Shown: piece by piece, positions 25,336-33,475 of the stretch
Layout of the letters: every line of letters starts with the position of its first letter
How positions within the stretch are numbered: position 1 is the first letter of the stretch
From: Bradyrhizobium sp. Gha
GTDB lineage: Bacteria > Pseudomonadota > Alphaproteobacteria > Rhizobiales > Xanthobacteraceae
DNA: 40,881 bases
Direction of reading: 5' to 3'
Assembly (NCBI RefSeq): GCF_900113735.1
Contig: NZ_FOQM01000056.1
Coordinates: forward strand, 1-40,881
The notes under the pieces: generated by a model
Told to the model about the DNA's origin: nothing
The model's input: the letters and a program-made list of their open reading frames with translations, nothing else
The model's database searches: none
Program-made: the position numbers and the translations under genes

Positions 25336-26778
25336 CTAATTGCCGAGGGCTCGCGGGGTCATTGCCTCGAAGATAGGCGAAAGGCTGGCACCTGCCTTTG
25401 CCGACATTACGGTCTCAATTACTCGATCGGCTACGATAGTTGGCAAGTTCGAGACTGTGCGGAACTTGGCGACAATATCGTCATCACTGAAGCGTGTCTC
25501 TTCGGACCATGGATCGCCCCAGGCAAAGTCCGCCTCGGCGCGCAACGTCCTGCTCCTCAACCCGATCCGAACAAAGCATGGCAGCTGGCGATATTGACCT
25601 CGCACGAAATATTGGGCGGGCATCATTGCTCTCGCATAATCCACGTATCTGACCTTGGCTCGCAACGCCGTTGCAGCTGGATCGGATGCCCAATGCTCGG
25701 ACTCCCAGGCCGGCCCAGGCGTCACGTCAAGCAGGAACAACGAAATCGCATGAGGGATACTGAATTGTCGTGAAACGACATCTGTCGGGTTCACCGTGAG
25801 CCACCTTCGCGACAGTCGCGAAACGTGGGTGCCTACGACAATCTCTTCGATCTCATCGAGTTCGAACTTCTCCTCCGCACGGAGCTTCCTCAGCGCCGAT
25901 AGTGAATGATGCAGCATGCGGCAATTTGGCCAGGGCTTATAAGTGATGTTTGCCAGCGCCCAACGCGATCCCAGTTCGCCAATCAGACCGTCTGGGTCAA
26001 CTCGTCGCGACCCCACCACGGTGAAAATGCTGGGGCTGCCATCGAAGATGGATGGCAAGGCTGTCGATCCGAGCTCGACTGATCGCGCTGCAAAACCTCC
26101 CGTCATGGCTGCCCAGCCGCTATCGAAATATTTCGTATTCGGCGTGGCGATCTGTTTAGCCCACACCGGCCCGATAGGGATCGCTGCACTCGATGCGGCC
26201 ATGCCGAATGTCTGCTCCAGCGCGGCAGCATCCTGGCCCAGCAGACGTCCCGCCGCTGCTGATGCTCCGAGAGTTGCTTCAAGTGCAAACCCATAGATTT
26301 CAGGCATTGAACTCACCCTGCCGGCCTCGATCGTCATTTGAGTTCCGATGTCGGATATCCGCCCTGCTACCTCGTAGCCGCAGACCAGCGCCAAAAGAAG
26401 CTCCTTCGACGTCAATTCCTTCTGCTCACAGACGGCCAAGGCCTCGGCCAGAACGCTCCCTCCGAAATGCAGGCCTGCAACCTGCCCACCAGGATATGTT
26501 TCATCGAGATCAAGACAATTTGCCAGCCTGCCATTGCCGTAACTCGCAGCAAGAGCCGTGAATCGCTTGCCTGCCCCAGCGACCGAGGCATCCGAGCCTT
26601 CGCCGAACAATTCCGCTGCCGAGCGAATGACCGGACCCAGCTCACTCTGCGCCCCTGCGATAATGCAGCCCAAGGTATCGAGAGCGAACCGTCGCGCCTC
26701 ATGCTGGATAGAGGCCGGGACGTGCTCCAGAGAGAGACCGGAAATGAACTTTGCCAGTGACGCCGTCACGTCAACCAT
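25336..26778 (-). CDS. MmgE/PrpD family protein, copy 1
   Basis: A 480-residue member of the MmgE/PrpD superfamily, which includes 2-methylcitrate dehydratase, cis-aconitate decarboxylase and iminodisuccinate epimerase. Landmarks are EARRFALDTLGCIIAGAQSE, NGRLANCLDLDETYPGGQVA GLHFGGSVLAEALAV, the mid-chain KYFDSGWAAMTGGFAARSVE LG and ITYKPWPNCRMLHHSLSALR, and FSIPHAISLFLLDVTPGPAW. The full family length is kept. The ATG at 26778 is preferred (GGGGG six bases upstream) over an in-frame GTG at 26784. The gene diverges from a clear paralogue across 393 nt. The substrate is unknown; the ETYPGG/HFG segment differs from classical PrpD. Confidence 0.9.
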   Translation of the reverse strand: MVDVTASLAKFISGLSLEHVPASIQHEARRFALDTLGCIIAGAQSELGPVIRSAAELFGEGSDASVAGAGKRFTALAASYGNGRLANCLDLDETYPGGQVAGLHFGGSVLAEALAVCEQKELTSKELLLALVCGYEVAGRISDIGTQMTIEAGRVSSMPEIYGFALEATLGASAAAGRLLGQDAAALEQTFGMAASSAAIPIGPVWAKQIATPNTKYFDSGWAAMTGGFAARSVELGSTALPSIFDGSPSIFTVVGSRRVDPDGLIGELGSRWALANITYKPWPNCRMLHHSLSALRKLRAEEKFELDEIEEIVVGTHVSRLSRRWLTVNPTDVVSRQFSIPHAISLFLLDVTPGPAWESEHWASDPAATALRAKVRYVDYARAMMPAQYFVRGQYRQLPCFVRIGLRSRTLRAEADFAWGDPWSEETRFSDDDIVAKFRTVSNLPTIVADRVIETVMSAKAGASLSPIFEAMTPRALGN

Positions 26779-27171
26779 TCGCACCCCCGTCGTCGCCCCG
26801 CTGGAGCGCCCGGTTTACTGATGTCGATTCTATTGCCCGGGCTGGATGGGACCGATCGACTAGCAGTGACGAGCGCTTCGACGCCCGACTGTGTCGCGCC
26901 CGACATCCGCGGCCTGCTCTACGCTCGGAACATCCTGCACCGAGGTTACACTATCGGACGGCCAAGGCGGATTTTCCCGGATATGGCGGCCAGCAGAGCT
27001 GTATTCCGGCGCCGAGCCGCGAAGAATTAAAATATTCCATCGCCGTCGCGGAGTATTGAAATGCTATATTCCTGCACGCTCAAGACTCATCGGTGAGGTC
27101 GCGCCAGGCACGCGATCAGTTGCAAGAGTCCAGACAATCCTACGCGTAAGCTATTCACACGGGTGCCTTAC
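26779..27171. promoter_or_regulatory. Divergent promoter region between the two MmgE/PrpD genes
   Basis: This 393-nt region separates two oppositely transcribed paralogues. No protein domain was found in its short frames. The half nearer copy 2 is AT-rich (27020-27070) and carries an inverted repeat and repeated TATTCC blocks (separate entry). Confidence 0.4.
27031..27057. promoter_or_regulatory. Operator-like inverted repeat
   Basis: AATATTCC (27031-27038), eleven-base spacer, GGAGTATT (27050-27057): arms match at seven of eight positions. Further ATATTCC-like blocks occur at 27001-27007 and 27064-27072. The site lies 115-140 nt before the start of copy 2 and could serve both divergent promoters. 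No regulator gene is adjacent. Confidence 0.35.
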
Positions 27172-28608
27172 ATGAACCACTTGACTACCGACCTGACCGG
27201 CGAGCTAGCTCGATTTTTCTCAACTCTCGGTCTGAGCGATGTGCCCACCAATGTTAAAGCTGAAGCTCGTCGTCTTCTGCTTGACTCGATTGGCTGCATG
27301 ATTGCTGCTACTCGCACGCGCATGGCGCCGATTTCCTACGGCCTGGTTGATTTTCTAGGCGACTCGAACGTCGCGTCTGTCGTCGGCCGCAAACGTCGCG
27401 CGAGTGTGGCAGGCGCCTTATACGCCAATGCGCGTCTTGCAAACTGCATGGACCTCGACGAGACCTTTCCTGTCGCCCATCACTTCGGCAGTACCGCAGT
27501 GGTCTCTGCACTCGCGCTGGCGGAGGCAAGCAAAGCAAGTGGCTCGCAATCCCTGCAGGCGCTCATAGCGGCATATGAGTTGGGTGGGCGGGTGGCGAGC
27601 GCCTGCGGGCAGATCGTATACTTCAAGGATGGTCGTGTGGTTGGCTATCCGCAACTTTACAGCTGCTCTCTGCCGGTCGTGTTCGCGGCGGCTGGCGCGG
27701 CAATCCAGCTGGAGCGTCAGGGCGAAGCGCTCGCCCGAGAAACGCTTGGCCTGGCGGGTTCGAACGCTCCGTTGCCTGCCGCGAACAAGTGGACGCAGTC
27801 ACTCGATTTGCCCGACTGCAAGTACGCAGACGCTGGCTGGGCCGCACTTACCGGCGTATTCGCAGCGCGGTCGGCCTCACTTGGAGCGACAGGCTTCGCC
27901 GCCATCTTTGACGGCAATCAAAATGTGATAAAAATGTCCGGTACTGACCCCTTTGATGCGGACCTGCTGGTTGGCGACTTGGGTTCGCGATGGATGCTTC
28001 CCGACATCACCTACAAGCCCTGGCCCACGTGTCGCTGGACGCATCAGGCGATGACCGCGCTTCTGAAGGCTATCGCCAACGAGACTATTGATCCCGAGCA
28101 GGTCCAAAGCATTCTGATCGGAACCAACGCATTCACGAGCACTCCTCGTTTCCGCAATCCGGCGCCACGCACATTCTGTTCGCGGCAGTTCAGCATTCCG
28201 CACGCCATAGCGATGCTGTTGCTGGACGTTCCCGTGGGTTCGGCGTGGCTGGATGAAGGGCAGGATGAAAACCCGAAGGTTCGTGCCTTGCGAGAAAAGG
28301 TACATGTCGAACAGTGGGATCATGCAGACACGTTTGGAAAGCACATTGCGCGCGAACAGACGCGCAAGATGCCCGCGCGCGCCCTGGTCGTCATGCACGA
28401 CGGCAGGCATTTCGAAGCTGAATCGGATTTCGCATTGGGTGATCCCTGGACGACCGAGACAGCATGGGATGACGAGCAGGTAATCAAAAAGTTTCGAGTC
28501 ACGAGTGAATTATCGACCGATCTCGCAGACAAGGTCATTGAAGCGACACTGAGTATCGAAACGCAACCTTCCGTCGAACCGATCATGTCGGTATTGCGTG
28601 ACGTTTAA
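27172..28608 (+). CDS. MmgE/PrpD family protein, copy 2
   Basis: A 478-residue paralogue of copy 1, with corresponding blocks EARRLLLDSIGCMIAATRTR, NARLANCMDLDETFPVAHHF GSTAVVSALALAE, KYADAGWAALTGVFAARSAS LG, ITYKPWPTCRWTHQAMTALL K and FSIPHAIAMLLLDVPVGSAW. The start is the ATG at 27172 or the GTG three codons upstream; neither has a strong ribosome-binding site. The two proteins differ at DETYPGG versus DETFPVA, near the presumed active-site cleft, so they may act on different substrates or as a heteromer. Divergent paralogues with a shared control region suggest one pathway. Confidence 0.9.
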   Translation: MNHLTTDLTGELARFFSTLGLSDVPTNVKAEARRLLLDSIGCMIAATRTRMAPISYGLVDFLGDSNVASVVGRKRRASVAGALYANARLANCMDLDETFPVAHHFGSTAVVSALALAEASKASGSQSLQALIAAYELGGRVASACGQIVYFKDGRVVGYPQLYSCSLPVVFAAAGAAIQLERQGEALARETLGLAGSNAPLPAANKWTQSLDLPDCKYADAGWAALTGVFAARSASLGATGFAAIFDGNQNVIKMSGTDPFDADLLVGDLGSRWMLPDITYKPWPTCRWTHQAMTALLKAIANETIDPEQVQSILIGTNAFTSTPRFRNPAPRTFCSRQFSIPHAIAMLLLDVPVGSAWLDEGQDENPKVRALREKVHVEQWDHADTFGKHIAREQTRKMPARALVVMHDGRHFEAESDFALGDPWTTETAWDDEQVIKKFRVTSELSTDLADKVIEATLSIETQPSVEPIMSVLRDV

Positions 28609-29213
28609 CACGTCCTCGAGCGTCCGACGTGCTAGCCGACATATGCCACCATCTCGACCCGGCTGCCGTTGATGCATACGCGAGACAATCGGGGTGACCA
28701 GCGATTCGAGCGCCTCGCCGATTTCATCCGCGGGCGCGAACGTTCTTGCAGACGGCTGGCGCTGAGTTCGATATCGCTGCGCTCTCGATCCCGACGGCGA
28801 CGATAGACCTTCGCGCCGGCCTGTGATTGACGAGCGATTCATCTGGGAATGCACGCGATCGATGACGCGGGCGGCGAGCGGCCGCGGGCTATCCATGCCC
28901 CCCTGATGTTCACGCTCGACGAAAGCAGCCCGCTGCTCCCAGTCTGCAGCGGCTGACGGTTATCTGGTCCGCAAAACGAAACCAGGTTGTTTCGGTCGCT
29001 ATTCTGCGGAGCCGAGAACAACGGCACGAGTTCAGGGACGTCTGTTACCCCTAGACCGAAGCTTTATCGCGGCGATGCCGAAGGTGCCTGCGGCAGCACG
29101 TTGGCTGATCGCACAAATCTGGCACCGACAGACTTGACAGACCAGTAGGTCGGTGCCCCTGCCGATGTGCATCGTGACGCTCGAAACCAAAGGAGCACGG
29201 TAGCGTTCAACGC
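28609..29213. other. About 0.6 kb without a confident gene; possible decayed minus-strand sequence
   Basis: Minus-strand frames between 28900 and 28630 contain protein-like stretches in different frames (DEIGEALESLVTPIVSR, then VCINGSRVEMVAYVG and stop near 28635), suggesting the 3' end of a frameshifted gene. I could not assign a family. The rest shows nothing. Confidence 0.3.
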
Positions 29214-30398
29214 CTAAAGCTCAAAGAGCTTACGGGGTACGCGCGCGAACGTTTCCACACCCGACTCGGTCACGCGAACAGTTTCACTGAGAGTGACGCC
29301 GAAATCCTCTTCGACCCAGTTGCCAAGCATCAGATGGAAAGTCATGTTTGGCTTGAGTTCTGTCGTATCGCTTTCCGCGAAGCTTGCGGTTGGCTCAACC
29401 CAGGCCGTAAATTGATTTTCGATACCGATCGAGTAGCCACACCGAGACTCTTTCGAGAAGCCATGTTTCTCGATCGCGCGGAGGACCGCGACGGCGACTT
29501 CGCTGCAGGCGCGTCCGGGCCGGATCGCCTCCAATGCGGCCTCGAGCCCAGCTATTTCCGCGTCGTGCAGTCGACGCAGGCGGTCCGAGGGTGTCCCGAT
29601 TGAGAAAGTGCGCATGATGGCGGCGTCATAGTTGTACCGGTTGCCGCTCACCTCCATGTTGACTTGCATGCCGCTTCGAAAGACGTCCTCGCTCCAAAGA
29701 ATGTGCGGGGTACCCGTGCGAGGTGATGTGGACATCAGCAGCGGCCGCAATCCCGTCGCGGCGGGACCTCCTCTGACACCAGCTACCTGTGCAGCCATGA
29801 TTTCCACTGCGGCGTCCGCTTCCCGCACGCCAGGACGGATTACTTCCGCGGCCCGCATGATTGCAGCATCGGCGAGCGCAGCTGCTTCGCGCATGACTGC
29901 GATTTCCAGATCAGACTTGACGCCGCGAATCCAGTCTACCGCTCTGGTGCAGTCAACGATCCGGGCCTGCGGCAGGCGCCTCTTGAACTTCTCTACGGCG
30001 GGCGCCATGAGGTTACCTTGCTCAATTCCCACCCCGCGGGTCGCGACGCCGAGATCAGAGATATAGTCGATTACCGCGTCATAACCATCTGTATCCGGCT
30101 TGCCGACGAGGTTTTCCGGATAGCCGATGACCTTGTCTCTCGTCATGAATGTTTGATGGATGGCCCCCGGCGCGCACATCCGACGCACAATGAGCGTCGG
30201 CTGCTCTTCGTTAACCGACACCACAAGCGCGTGCAAGGCAAGCATCCGGGTCAGGTTGCCGGTCAGATACGTGATGTTGGCCCAGCTGGTGATGACAAGC
30301 GCGTCGATATCGCGCCTTTTCATATCCAATTTCACGGCGGCAAGCCTTCGCATGTACTCGGTTCTCGGGAAAGCCTGCGGCCCTTTGCTGATTGCCAT
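29214..30398 (-). CDS. M24/creatinase-fold hydrolase, ectoine-hydrolase-like (DoeA/EutD type)
   Basis: A cytoplasmic pita-bread-fold enzyme of 394 residues. The N-terminal domain has YMRRLAAVKLDMKRRDIDAL and SWANITYLTGNLTRMLA. The linker region RAVDWIRGVKSDLEIAVMRE A leads into the C-terminal domain. This runs VNMEVSGNRYNYDAAIMRTF, then CGYSIGIENQFTAWVEP and LKPNMTFHLMLGNWVEEDFG and ends VPRKLFEL. The order and wording match ectoine hydrolases and relatives, which lack the D-D-H-E-E metal ligands of true Xaa-Pro peptidases; the ligands are also absent here. The ATG at 30398 has GGAG eight bases upstream; the longer frame to 30602 has no homology. It is separated from the Ehu-like importer by the MmgE/PrpD pair. 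Ectoine, or another cyclic or amidated solute, is possible but unproven. Confidence 0.85.
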   Translation of the reverse strand: MAISKGPQAFPRTEYMRRLAAVKLDMKRRDIDALVITSWANITYLTGNLTRMLALHALVVSVNEEQPTLIVRRMCAPGAIHQTFMTRDKVIGYPENLVGKPDTDGYDAVIDYISDLGVATRGVGIEQGNLMAPAVEKFKRRLPQARIVDCTRAVDWIRGVKSDLEIAVMREAAALADAAIMRAAEVIRPGVREADAAVEIMAAQVAGVRGGPAATGLRPLLMSTSPRTGTPHILWSEDVFRSGMQVNMEVSGNRYNYDAAIMRTFSIGTPSDRLRRLHDAEIAGLEAALEAIRPGRACSEVAVAVLRAIEKHGFSKESRCGYSIGIENQFTAWVEPTASFAESDTTELKPNMTFHLMLGNWVEEDFGVTLSETVRVTESGVETFARVPRKLFEL

Positions 30399-31353
30399 TG
30401 TCTGACTCCATGTGGTTCCGCCTGCTGCAGACGGGGGAATTTCTGGTTCAATACGCGTCGGCCCATTAATCGAACCGACTGCTGCCTCCTTGCGAAGGAA
30501 CAGCAACTTCCAAAACGCGCTTCCGTCCCGCGATGCTCTCGCCGGGGTCTTTTGGTCGATGACCGTCCTCTGGACAGAGATGCGGGATTTTTTCAGGTCC
30601 AACCCATTGTTTTGAGCGATTTTGTTTATTCTGAGCTGAAAAGCTGCATAATTATCGAATTTGATGACGATTTTGAGCGAACGCCTGGGACAGCCATCTG
30701 CTTTGCTGAGCGAATGCGTCGCTAGCTAAAGGTACTTGTAAATCTCGCTCGACGACGGGCATCGGCGCGGATCGGCACAGGGCACCCTGTTTCTTCTTCG
30801 CTTCTATCCTGGTTCAGAAAACTCTTAGATCGAGCAAGCGCGAGGCGCGCTGCTCCAACCATGCCTTGAGCTCTCGTCGGAGACCAACGTACCGCACACC
30901 CGGTTGTCGTTTTTTGCCGGTTCGCAAATCGAAGGCGAACGAACTATCGGGCTGCTTGGCTTCAGGTGGGTGACCAACATGTTTCAGGGCAAGATGGCGC
31001 AGGCCGCGCTTCAAGCTGGTTCGAGATTGAGTTGATATCATCGTCGCCCCGAGGCTGCACGGTTGATTGCATGAAAGCTTCACATGCTCAATAGCAACGC
31101 AGAATTTCTGCATGAGAGATTGCACATAGGATGTCATCGACTCCATGTGTTCGCTATTGGGAGCCTGGCCGGACGCTCTCGTGTGCGGCCAATGAGCCTT
31201 GCCTTCCGAGGTCGGCAACCGGTACGCACGCAGTTTTATCCGGCGGATTAACGGGCTTTGTCTGGCTCACAGTCGGCGGAAGGCATTGTGTCGCCGGATG
31301 GCTTCGGCTCGCGGGTGTCTCACAGTCCTTTCCCCGGAGCACAATGGAACGTG
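30399..31353. other. Intergenic region between divergent M24 and EamA genes
   Basis: This 955-nt gap holds the promoters of both flanking genes. An AT-rich patch (about 30600-30670, with TAATTATCGAATTTG) precedes the M24 gene. Apart from the doubtful ORF listed separately, I see no gene. Confidence 0.35.
30814..31218 (-). CDS. Hypothetical ORF, low confidence
   Basis: An open frame of 134 codons ends with VGLRRELKAWLEQRASRLLD LRVF, a plausible amphipathic helix. The middle (FAFDLRTGKKRQPGVRY) is basic. I recognise no family, the start is unclear, and it may be the 3' end of a broken gene. It lies in the gap between the M24 gene and the EamA gene. Confidence 0.2.
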   Translation of the reverse strand: MPTSEGKAHWPHTRASGQAPNSEHMESMTSYVQSLMQKFCVAIEHVKLSCNQPCSLGATMISTQSRTSLKRGLRHLALKHVGHPPEAKQPDSSFAFDLRTGKKRQPGVRYVGLRRELKAWLEQRASRLLDLRVF

Positions 31354-32361
31354 ATGTCTCGAATGTCTCTCCTTGCAAGGATCTCAGCCCATACCGACGA
31401 ACGCTTGACGCATCGGGTTGGCATCGGCTTGATGCTCCTGGCGGTATTCGTGTTCTCCTTCGGCGATGCGACCGGTAAGTTCATTGTCGCGACCACCCCT
31501 ATCGGTCAATTCTTGTGTTTGCGGGCGTGTGCTGCGCTCCTCCTGCTGTCGCCCATGATCTGGCGGAAACGGCAGGATTTTGCGAAACTCGAACGGCCGG
31601 GCCTGCAATTGGTCCGGGTCGCATTTTCGACGACAGAGGTAACGTCGTTCTTCCTCGCCACGGTCTATCTTCCTCTTGCCGACGTCGTCACCTACTATCT
31701 CGCCTGTCCGATCTTCGTTACAGCGCTGTCGGCCATTGCTTTACACGAGCGGGTCGGCTGGCGGCGCTGGAGTGCCATTCTGGTCGGCTTTGCCGGCGTG
31801 CTGATTGCGCTGCGACCGTCGCCTCAAAGCTTCAGTTGGCCGGCACTGATTGCACTCTGCGGAAGTTTTTCCTTTGCCGGGCTGATGCTTATCACCCGGC
31901 ATTTGCGCAGGACGCCCGATGTCGTGATGATTACGTCTCAGTTTGTCGGGACACTCCTGTTTGGCGCGGTACTCGCGCCGATCGGCTGGGTAACACCTAC
32001 GCCCTGGGGCATCCTGCTGTTTGCTGCCGCCGGAATGATATCAGTGTGTGCATTCTTATGCATTAATCGCTCGCTCAAGCTCGCGTCGGCCAGCACGGTC
32101 GTTCCCTACCAGTATTCCATGATTATTTGGGCCGTCATCTTAGGCTTCGTCGTTTTCGGCGATATGCCATCACCGGCAACGCTCGTCGGCGCTGCGATCA
32201 TCATTGGCGCGGGACTTTACATCTTTTTGCGGGAACGAACGCTGGGGCGAGAGGAGCCGGCAGTGGGCACTCCGGATGACTCACCGTTGCAGTCGAAGTT
32301 CAGGTTTGAGGGGCTTTTTCTGAAGAACAGGCTACGAAAGAGTCGATGCACCTTGTCGTGA
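31354..32361 (+). CDS. EamA/DMT-family transporter
   Basis: A drug/metabolite-superfamily membrane protein of 335 residues with ten predicted helices in two EamA repeats (about residues 20-150 and 165-290). Features are GLMLLAVFVFSFGDATGKFI, the conserved LPLADVVTYYLACPIFVTAL end of repeat 1 and YQYSMIIWAVILGFVVFGDM in repeat 2. It probably exports a small metabolite such as an amino acid. The ATG at 31354 is chosen because homology starts about 20 residues later; earlier in-frame starts to 31258 encode no membrane segment. The C-terminal ~40 residues are a hydrophilic tail. It converges on purU. Confidence 0.88.
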   Translation: MSRMSLLARISAHTDERLTHRVGIGLMLLAVFVFSFGDATGKFIVATTPIGQFLCLRACAALLLLSPMIWRKRQDFAKLERPGLQLVRVAFSTTEVTSFFLATVYLPLADVVTYYLACPIFVTALSAIALHERVGWRRWSAILVGFAGVLIALRPSPQSFSWPALIALCGSFSFAGLMLITRHLRRTPDVVMITSQFVGTLLFGAVLAPIGWVTPTPWGILLFAAAGMISVCAFLCINRSLKLASASTVVPYQYSMIIWAVILGFVVFGDMPSPATLVGAAIIIGAGLYIFLRERTLGREEPAVGTPDDSPLQSKFRFEGLFLKNRLRKSRCTLS

Positions 32362-32553
32362 TCGGCGCGATTTTCAGAACGGCTCGCCAGTATCCCGCCG
32401 GTCGCTCTGCGAAGGCAGGCCTGCAACCACCGTCGTGGCCACGATGAGAGCGATAGGCATCTGGCTTTTGACATCGCGTGCAAGCGCAGCCTCCCGCAGC
32501 ACGCCCCGGACTGACCGCCTGGGTAGTATCGCTTTTGGTGTGAGGCGTCTTTG

Positions 32554-33417
32554 TCAGCTGGTGAAGACGACGGTCTTCTTCCCGTTCAGCACGACGCGAT
32601 CCTCAAGGTGATGCCGGACGGCGCGGGCAAGCACGCGCCGCTCGATATCCCGGCCCTTGCGGACGAGATCTTCAGGCGTATCTCGGTGCGAGATGCGCTC
32701 AACATCCTGCTCGATGATCGGACCCTCGTCGAGATCAGAGGTGACATAATGTGCAGTCGCACCGATCAATTTGACTCCGCGTTCATGAGCTTGATGGTAT
32801 GGCTTCGCGCCTTTGAAGCCTGGCAGAAATGAATGATGAATGTTAATGCAGCGGCCCCACAGTTTGGCGGAGAAGCCGTCCGACAGGATCTGCATGTAGC
32901 GGGCAAGAATGACGAGATCTGTTCTGGTTTCCTGCACAAGTTGCCAAATTCGCGCTTCCTGCTCCATCTTGGTTTGCTTGGTGACCGGCAAATGGTGGAA
33001 TTGCAGCCCAGCAAGATCCTCAGAAGCCAAGTGCTCGCGGCCGTGATTGGAAACAACGCTTGTGACCTCCATCGGCAATTCGCCGATACGCCAGCGATAG
33101 AGCAGATCTGCCAGACAATGATCAAATTTGGAGACAAGCAGCATCACGCGCTTCAATGCGGCGCTCGGCCGCAAGGTAAATGTCATGCCGAGCCGACCGG
33201 AGAGTTCTCCGATGGATGCAGTAATTTCTGCTTCCGACTTGGCCTGATCCAGTCGATCAAAGACCACGCGCATAAAAAAACGACCGGTCTCGCTATCGTC
33301 GAATTGCTGCGCATCCGTAATGTTGCAGCCAGCTTCGAATAGGAGACCTGAGACGGCCGAAACGATGCCTGGGCCATCCGGACAGGACAAGGCGAGAATC
33401 ATGGAACGATCGGACAT
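32554..33417 (-). CDS. purU: Formyltetrahydrofolate deformylase
   Basis: PurU hydrolyses 10-formyl-THF to formate and THF in the cytoplasm. The 287-residue length is typical. The N-terminal ACT domain reads LALSCPDGPGIVSAVSGLLF EAGCNI. The catalytic formyltransferase-fold domain has ILARYMQILSDGFSAKLWG, the active-site Asn-His block INIHHSFLPGFKGA and the aspartate block GATAHYVTSDLDEGPIIEQ. The start at 33417 matches the normal N-terminus, although the ribosome-binding site is weak; a frame open to 33540 overlaps the upstream gene and lacks homology. It follows the flavoprotein gene by 58 nt in the same direction. PurU commonly accompanies demethylating flavoenzymes, where it recycles one-carbon-loaded folate. 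Confidence 0.95.
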   Translation of the reverse strand: MSDRSMILALSCPDGPGIVSAVSGLLFEAGCNITDAQQFDDSETGRFFMRVVFDRLDQAKSEAEITASIGELSGRLGMTFTLRPSAALKRVMLLVSKFDHCLADLLYRWRIGELPMEVTSVVSNHGREHLASEDLAGLQFHHLPVTKQTKMEQEARIWQLVQETRTDLVILARYMQILSDGFSAKLWGRCINIHHSFLPGFKGAKPYHQAHERGVKLIGATAHYVTSDLDEGPIIEQDVERISHRDTPEDLVRKGRDIERRVLARAVRHHLEDRVVLNGKKTVVFTS

Positions 33418-33475
33418 GGCGATCACTGCCCGGCGGCGGGCCCCAAAACTGCGGTTAAATACTGGAAGGTGAAAC

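Noticed and set aside
29101..29140. Sigma-54 promoter (TGGCACCGACAGACTTGAC)
   Set aside because: The -12 element lacks the GC dinucleotide at the required ten-base spacing, and no gene starts suitably downstream.
22127..30398. A complete ectoine utilisation cluster
   Set aside because: Only importer-like and hydrolase-like members are present; the deacetylase, transaminase, dehydrogenase and EutABC genes are missing.
30399..30602. N-terminal extension of the M24 enzyme from 30602
   Set aside because: The extra 68 codons have no family homology, and a good ribosome-binding site precedes the ATG at 30398.
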